From positions 1 through 10,235 of the forward strand of contig CALCIA010000144.1 of NCBI GenBank assembly GCA_937907435.1: a stretch of DNA of 10,235 nt, in the 5' to 3' direction. The translations under genes and the position numbers were made by a program. This document shows, one piece after another, positions 6,239 through 10,235 of the stretch; position 1 is the first letter of the stretch, and each line of letters starts with the position of its first letter. This DNA is from an uncultured Actinomycetes bacterium. Lineage in GTDB: Bacteria; Actinomycetota; Thermoleophilia; Solirubrobacterales; 70-9. The notes below the pieces were generated by a model that did no database searches, had not been told where the DNA came from, and saw only the letters and a list, made by a program, of their open reading frames with translations.

Positions 6239-6490
6239 TCAACCGAGGATTCTACGCTCGCGGTCGCTGGATTCCCAACCGGTGACGATCAGCCACGAGG
6301 TCGGGTCAAGGGTCCTCTCGAGGACGAGAGTCAGAGTTCGGCCTCCGTCGGTATGGCCGACGAGGAGGACCCGCTCTCCCTCGCTGCCCCCGCCGTGAGG
6401 GTTCCGCGCGGTCGCATGTCGGTTGCGAGGGAGCTGCTCAACTTCAGAGGTCGAGATGTTCCTCGCGCCGAGCTTTGGTACGTGCCGCAT
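6239..6490 (-). CDS. BrnT-like small toxin, 83 aa, possibly frameshifted at its 5' end
   Basis: A predicted compact ribonuclease-type toxin. What supports this is the pairing with a small RHH-like protein one nucleotide downstream, the size, and a layout like BrnT/DUF4258-type toxins: helix NISTSEVEQLPRN, strand RVLLVGHTDGGR, strand TLTLVLE, strand SWLIVTGW, and a final RERRIL. The ATG at 6490 gives the start MRHVPKLGARN with no ribosome-binding site. In another frame, an ATG at 6522-6524 reads MAETIVQLLATDAARTK and would join LGARN directly if one base (G on the minus strand, near 6473) were removed. This suggests a one-base insertion in an originally longer toxin of about 95 aa. Whether the short form is active is unknown. 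Confidence 0.6.
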   Translation of the reverse strand: MRHVPKLGARNISTSEVEQLPRNRHATARNPHGGGSEGERVLLVGHTDGGRTLTLVLERTLDPTSWLIVTGWESSDRERRILG

Positions 6491-6583
6491 CCGTCGCGAG
6501 CAGTTGGACGATCGTCTCGGCCATCGGGAACGATGTCTACCGGAACCCGCCGACGCTCATAAGTAGCGAAGGCGCTCTATCCG

Positions 6584-6741
6584 TGGGCACGAAATGGGGC
6601 ACGGTGCCACACGGCGTCCAGCCGATCTCAGCCGCGCTCGATTCAGCGAATTCCGCGTGAAATCGACCTCCGCATAGCTCGGCCGAGCTACCGCAGCGGT
6701 CTACGAAACCGAACGTCACTGGTTCGAATCCAGTCGGGCGC
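6584..6741 (+). repeat. Repeat B (partner of repeat A), with full GGGCAC motif at its left end
   Basis: Positions 6594-6741 match 3397-3544 at 145 of 148 bases. To the left, 6584-6602 (TGGGCACGAAATGGGGCAC) matches repeat C (9751-9769) but for the first base; the same place in repeat A holds the tandem ATGAGACTC units. The 16-bp palindrome recurs at 6675-6690. It marks the right edge of the nuclease/ATPase/toxin-antitoxin cassette. Confidence 0.9.
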
Positions 6742-6742
6742 A
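6701..6742 (+). pseudogene. tRNA-Arg(ACG) 3' half, attachment-site-like remnant (copy B)
   Basis: It is the same as copy A except that the variable loop reads ACGTC instead of AGGTC and the discriminator is A rather than G. The T-arm and the CGGGCGC acceptor strand are intact. There is no 5' half, so it is not a functional tRNA. The A discriminator is the usual base for tRNA-Arg and may mark the copy closest to the original gene end. Confidence 0.75.
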
Positions 6743-6842
6743 TGCGGGAATCTCGCCGGTCGAGTCGGCATCGGGGGAATCGCCTTCGTCGTCGATGCGT
6801 CGAGTGCTTCAAGTCGCGGGGCGGGCGCGCCGATAGAGGCCC

Positions 6843-9584
6843 GTGCGCACCGAGCCGAGTCCCTGTGTCCCGCCTGCTTCGACGATCCGGTCGGCGGCGC
6901 GGATGCTGGCACTCGCGACGCTGATGATTCTGGCGGCGGCATCGGTGTTGACGCCGGGAACGTCCTCGGCAGCACGGTCGAGGGCCTCCGCCTCCCGTCG
7001 CGTCATCCGCAACTACCCGGTCGTGCCGGTGCTCGCCGAGTCGGGTGGCTCGCTGTTGCGCGAACGCCAACGGGGGGCGCGGGTTCGGATCTACGCCGTC
7101 CGCCGCGGCCACGGTCGCCGGCTCGTCGGGCGGGGGAGAACCGGCGCCGAAGGTGTCGCGCTGGTGCGGCTGCGAACGCGACGGCTGCCGCGCTCGGCGG
7201 CGGTCGTGGTCGGCGGCGGTCGCTTGCTCGGGCGGCGTTTCGGCGGCCACATGGTGACCCGGGTTCGCCTGCGGCGGGGCAAGCCGGTTTTCGTCTCGCC
7301 GCTTTCCTCCCTGATCGCCTCGTTGCGATCCGCCCGCCCTGGGCTCTCCCAGAAGGGCGCCACCAGGAAGGTCCGGAACGCGTACGGCCTGCCGACCTTC
7401 TTCGACCTCGCCGGCGACCTCGCCGACCGCCGGATCTTCGACGGTCGTGCGTTCGTCCGCCGCGCTCGCCGGCACGGCGGCTTCGACCGGTTCGTCCGTC
7501 GCCGCGCCCGCCACCTGCACCCTGCCGCGGTCCATGCCTCCGCCTCCTCCACCGAACCCGACGGGTGCTTCGCGGAAGCGTCGAAGACGACGGCCGGCTT
7601 CGCCGAGCTGATGGGCTTCCGCAACGTCCCGAACGCCCCCGCACTCCCCGCCTGCGCCGCGCCCAGCCCCGCCCCGAGCCAGGCGTCGCGCCTCGTCGCG
7701 ACGGCGTCGGCGGACTCGCCGCTCTCGATCTTCGGCACCGCTGTCTCGGTGGGCAGCTTGATCTACGGCGTGGTCTCGGGTCAGAGCACCAAGGGAGAAC
7801 TCGAAGAAATCAAGTCCCAGCTGACCGAAGTCCAGGGCGAACTGCAGCAGATCCAGGCCGACCTGGGCGAACTGCAGGTCGAGGTCGCGGCGGTCAACGC
7901 CAACGTGATCAGCGGCAACATGTCGAACCTGATCGCCGATGCCGTGCCGACGATCGACCGCATCAAGAGCGGTGGTGACGAAGTGATGGTGTTGCTCGGC
8001 GCCGCCGCCCAGATCCTCTGTGAAGGCGAAAAGGGGTGTCATGTCCCGAGCGGGACGACGAACCTCACCGAAGCCCTCGAAGTTGCCTGCGAACCTGAAA
8101 CCAAGGCCTGCGAAAACTTCTACGCCGACCTTTACTTCACCAGCCGAGCGGTGAGTGGCGACCAACCTCGTCAAGGTGTGGAAAACCTCGGCAGTTGGGC
8201 CGAGGGCTCGGCCTTCACCGGTGCCGCGTCCGACGCCGGCATCGTCCAGTGGGCGCTCGACCAGGGCGCTGGCAATGAACAGTTCTTCCGCACGGGGAAC
8301 GCTGCCGACGCCCGCCTCCAGTGGGCGTACTACACCGTCTACTCGACCTATTCCCAACTGGGGTACGCGACGGCGCTGGCGATGGACCTCGGCCAGCCCC
8401 TGCCCGGCGCGCATTCGGCGCACCCACCGAAGCTGACTCTCGCCGTCCTGCGCGAACAGGTCGAAAAGATGGACAAGCCGATCGGCCTGCAGATCGCCGC
8501 GTTCCCGAACATGCCGGACACGGCGGTGATCGACACCAACGCCGAAAACCCGGATCGAGACCCGCCGGCGATGTTCGCCCAGCAGGTCGGCGCCGAAGCC
8601 CGCATCTCGGAATACCAACGCGAAGGCGCCCGCTACGAACTCAACTCCGGCGACGTCTCCTCCGGTTCGATCACGTCCTCGAACGAACCCGGGCTGGCGC
8701 TCACGACCCGGCAGAAGCAGGGCGAACCGCCGCTCGTGATGACCCCGGCGGCGGCGGCCGGGAGTGAAACCTGGAGGCTTCTGCCGGCCGGCTCGTCATC
8801 ACGCGCGCAGACGCCCGCGATGACGAGCGCCGGCTTCCCCGACTGGACCCTCGCGAGTGGTACCAGTGAGGCCGCGCTGCCGGAGTGGAACTCGAGCACC
8901 CACAAGGTCGACCCGACGGTGAACCCGTTGACCGGCCCGTTGCCCGACCTCTACAGCGGCGCGCAGCCGCAGGGTGGCCAGACGGCGGGGCAGTGGATGA
9001 GCGAAAACTCCGGGATCAGGCCGGGTCTGTTGATCCCGAACGGCGCGGGCTTCGGCGCAGTAGAAGGCTCCTTCACCTACAACGAGAGAACGAATAGCAA
9101 CAAGGATGACTCGGGCCTCGGTTGGTACGTCTGCATCCCGGGCGAAAGCGCAGGCTGCATGCTGCCGACCTGGCAGTCGCAGCAGGTCGATCCGTTCGCG
9201 CAGGTGACGAGCGGACAGACCTACAACTCCGGCTCGACCCAGAAGAACACCGGGCTCTTCGACCTCAACAACGGTGTCGTCATCGCCAATCAGGGCCTCG
9301 AAGGCCAACCCTATCCCGGTACCTTCATCAACCAGTTTCCGAACTGGACGAACGAACTCACCCTGCACCAAGAATGGCTCCCGGGATTCCTGGAAATCAT
9401 GGACGGCACCGCCGGCGCCGCGGTCCAAGCCGTGGGGGCCCAGAGCCCTCAGGGTCGGCCCGTCCTCTTCACCCGCGAGCAGTCGGCGAACGATTGCTTC
9501 TACTGGACCCCGTCGGGCAGCGGCCCGGCCGCCGGCAGCGGCTGCCTGAGGCAGCGGGCTCACAGCGGTGAAATCCTGCCCTGA
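6843..9584 (+). CDS. Large predicted exported protein with hydrophobic helix and coiled coil, up to 913 aa
   Basis: I do not recognise the family. From GTG 6843, residues 16-44 form a signal peptide (basic TIRSAARM, core LALATLMILAAASVL, end TSSA). ATG 6903 is an alternative start but would lose the basic n-region; AGAGG lies 3 nt before the GTG. Residues about 55-145 look like a beta-rich, very Arg-rich domain resembling prealbumin- or carboxypeptidase-regulatory-type folds. Residues 150-225 are helical and basic. Residues 293-312 are a hydrophobic segment, followed by a heptad-like coiled coil at 316-355 (GELEEIKSQLTEVQGELQQ). A helical region with paired Cys (393/399, 416/423) runs to about 560, and the rest is Gly/Asn/Ser-rich and beta-like with further Cys pairs. 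The hydrophobic helix plus coiled coil recalls alpha-helical pore-forming toxins, but that is only an architectural analogy. It is the only gene between repeats B and C, starting about 100 bp after copy B. Confidence 0.8.
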   Translation: MRTEPSPCVPPASTIRSAARMLALATLMILAAASVLTPGTSSAARSRASASRRVIRNYPVVPVLAESGGSLLRERQRGARVRIYAVRRGHGRRLVGRGRTGAEGVALVRLRTRRLPRSAAVVVGGGRLLGRRFGGHMVTRVRLRRGKPVFVSPLSSLIASLRSARPGLSQKGATRKVRNAYGLPTFFDLAGDLADRRIFDGRAFVRRARRHGGFDRFVRRRARHLHPAAVHASASSTEPDGCFAEASKTTAGFAELMGFRNVPNAPALPACAAPSPAPSQASRLVATASADSPLSIFGTAVSVGSLIYGVVSGQSTKGELEEIKSQLTEVQGELQQIQADLGELQVEVAAVNANVISGNMSNLIADAVPTIDRIKSGGDEVMVLLGAAAQILCEGEKGCHVPSGTTNLTEALEVACEPETKACENFYADLYFTSRAVSGDQPRQGVENLGSWAEGSAFTGAASDAGIVQWALDQGAGNEQFFRTGNAADARLQWAYYTVYSTYSQLGYATALAMDLGQPLPGAHSAHPPKLTLAVLREQVEKMDKPIGLQIAAFPNMPDTAVIDTNAENPDRDPPAMFAQQVGAEARISEYQREGARYELNSGDVSSGSITSSNEPGLALTTRQKQGEPPLVMTPAAAAGSETWRLLPAGSSSRAQTPAMTSAGFPDWTLASGTSEAALPEWNSSTHKVDPTVNPLTGPLPDLYSGAQPQGGQTAGQWMSENSGIRPGLLIPNGAGFGAVEGSFTYNERTNSNKDDSGLGWYVCIPGESAGCMLPTWQSQQVDPFAQVTSGQTYNSGSTQKNTGLFDLNNGVVIANQGLEGQPYPGTFINQFPNWTNELTLHQEWLPGFLEIMDGTAGAAVQAVGAQSPQGRPVLFTREQSANDCFYWTPSGSGPAAGSGCLRQRAHSGEILP

Positions 9585-9750
9585 CTCGAGGCGTCGGGAT
9601 CGTCCATGGACAGCCTGCGTCGAAGCCCGGACGGCGAGGGACTGCGAGATCCTGAAACCTAAGAAGCGTCGGCGATTTCGAGCCTCGAGCCGAGGCCTGC
9701 GGTGTTCAGGAGGATCTCCTGGTCCCAGGGCCTTGAGCTGGATTACCCGT

Positions 9751-9847
9751 GGGGCACGAAATGGGGCACGGTGCCACGCGGAGTCCAGCCGAGTCCCCGG
9801 CGCGGCCTACGAAACCAAAGGTCACTGGTTCGAATCCAGTCGGGCGC
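9751..9847 (+). repeat. Repeat C, shortened copy of A/B
   Basis: The left part (9751-9793: GGGGCACGAAATGGGGCAC, then GGTGCCACGCGGAGTCC) matches the left part of B and A, and the right part is the tRNA 3' half. The central about 70 bp of A/B, including the palindrome, are missing. C may therefore be closer to an unexpanded attachment site, or may carry a deletion. The gene-free stretch 9585-9750 before it holds nothing else I can identify. Confidence 0.85.
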
Positions 9848-9848
9848 G
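9807..9848 (+). pseudogene. tRNA-Arg(ACG) 3' half, attachment-site-like remnant (copy C)
   Basis: CTACGAA loop with anticodon ACG, ACCAA 3' anticodon strand, AGGTC variable loop, perfect ACTGG/CCAGT T-arm, CGGGCGC acceptor strand and discriminator G. It differs from copy A at one of 41 positions. The preceding bases GCGGC do not pair properly with ACCAA, and there is no D-arm or 5' acceptor strand. It is a tRNA 3' end only. Confidence 0.75.
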
Positions 9849-9915
9849 TTCGTCTGCGGTGCCGCGACAAGCCCATCGCCATTGCGGGATCTGAGAGGTC
9901 CAGAATGTGTTGCCG

Positions 9916-10065
9916 AAGGCGATCGCCCTGCGCTGGATGGACGTCGAGTTCGACGGTCGCCCATGTCTCTGGGTCCGCCGCTCGATCGTCGGCACAGTGA
10001 TCGGCGCACCCAAGTCTCGTTTCGGGAGGCGCTGCATCCCTCTCGACGGCCACCTCGCCGTATGA
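9916..10065 (+). pseudogene. Fragment of a second tyrosine recombinase (integrase)
   Basis: It reads KAIALRWMDVEFDGRPCLWV, continues to APKSRFGRRCIPLD, and ends after GHLAV at a TGA. Over 44 codons it is identical to the first integrase at 39 positions. Only the stretch after box I through the catalytic Lys (APKSR) is present; the box I Arg, box II, box III and Tyr are absent, so it cannot be active. It starts about 70 bp after tRNA copy C, in the same orientation as the first integrase. Homology stops abruptly on both sides, pointing to a rearrangement or deletion scar. The nucleotide sequence has diverged mostly at third positions, so the two integrases are distinct relatives and not a recent duplication. 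Confidence 0.85.
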
Positions 10066-10122
10066 AAGGTGTGGAGGGACCGGGGCGGGAGCCTCACGAG
10101 AGTGCGTCGGGAGTGGCACGGA

Positions 10123-10152
10123 TCCGTGACGGGAGTCAGACCCCGTCACGGA
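10123..10152. repeat. Perfect 11-bp inverted repeat
   Basis: TCCGTGACGGG, 8-nt loop, CCCGTCACGGA. It is not followed by a T-run, so if it terminates transcription it would be of the T-less kind. It could also be a relic of a mobile-element end. The surrounding 10066-10210 contains no gene I can support. Confidence 0.55.
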
Positions 10153-10213
10153 GATGCCGGGAACTCCGGTCTTTCTCCCATGTTGTGCAACAGCGACCTA
10201 CGCGCTGCGTGTA

Positions 10214-10231
10214 TTGACCCCCCTATAGGGG
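10214..10231 (+). promoter_or_regulatory. Possible promoter with CsoR-like operator at the window edge
   Basis: TTGACC (10214-10219) fits a -35 hexamer and is directly followed by the perfect palindrome CCCCTATAGGGG (10220-10231), which would lie in the -35/-10 spacer. G- and C-tract palindromes of this kind are operators of the CsoR/RcnR family of metal or sulfur sensors. The expected -10 would fall just past the window end, so this cannot be completed here. Confidence 0.35.
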
Positions 10232-10235
10232 CCCT

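Noticed and set aside
6537..8618. 693-codon open frame on the minus strand
   Set aside because: It is antisense to the 913-aa exported protein, of low complexity, and again contains the tRNA-antisense peptide TGFEPVTFGFVDR from repeat B.
9702..10217. 171-codon plus-strand frame across repeat C and the integrase fragment
   Set aside because: It runs through the tRNA 3' half and is out of frame with the recognisable integrase residues.

Overview
The window is high-GC DNA. Its codon use, its exported proteins with twin-Ala signal-peptide ends, and several start codons sitting exactly 6-7 nt after a TAGNNT -10 hexamer (leaderless transcripts) suggest an actinobacterium. A Thermoleophilia/Solirubrobacterales-like lineage is possible, but this is inference and no phylogenetic marker is present.

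Layout. (i) 1-954: a tyrosine-recombinase (integrase) relic that begins before the window, with two compensating single-base indels and a substituted catalytic His. (ii) 955-3396: a divergent pair of predicted exported proteins of unknown function (minus strand ending at 1196, plus strand ending at 3135), then a short stretch with a truncated-looking leaderless ORF, a hairpin and a three-unit tandem repeat. (iii) 3397-3545: repeat A, a 148-bp block ending in the 3' half of a tRNA-Arg(ACG) gene. (iv) 3546-6593: an accessory cassette, visibly AT-richer than its flanks. It holds a PD-(D/E)XK (Mrr-like) endonuclease-like gene divergent from a DnaC/IstB-like AAA+ ATPase, then a minus-strand block with a BrnT-like toxin, a ribbon-helix-helix-like antitoxin and a small charged ORF. 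(v) 6594-6742: repeat B, 145/148 identical to A. (vi) 6743-9750: one large predicted exported protein (up to 913 aa) with a hydrophobic helix followed by a coiled coil. (vii) 9751-9848: repeat C, again ending in the tRNA 3' half, followed about 70 bp later by a fragment of a second integrase (9916-10065) closely related to the first. (viii) 10066-10235: a strong inverted repeat and, at the very end, a -35-like hexamer overlapping a CCCC-TATA-GGGG palindrome that resembles a CsoR-type metal operator.

Interpretation. Three directly repeated tRNA 3' ends, about 3.2 and 3.1 kb apart, together with two decayed integrases in the same orientation, make this look like a tRNA-Arg integration hotspot in which successive elements left stacked attachment-site copies. 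The A-B interval carries genes typical of defence or mobile satellites (nuclease, replication-type ATPase, toxin-antitoxin). The B-C interval carries a single exported protein. Whether the cassettes are still mobile cannot be told from the window; both visible integrases appear dead.
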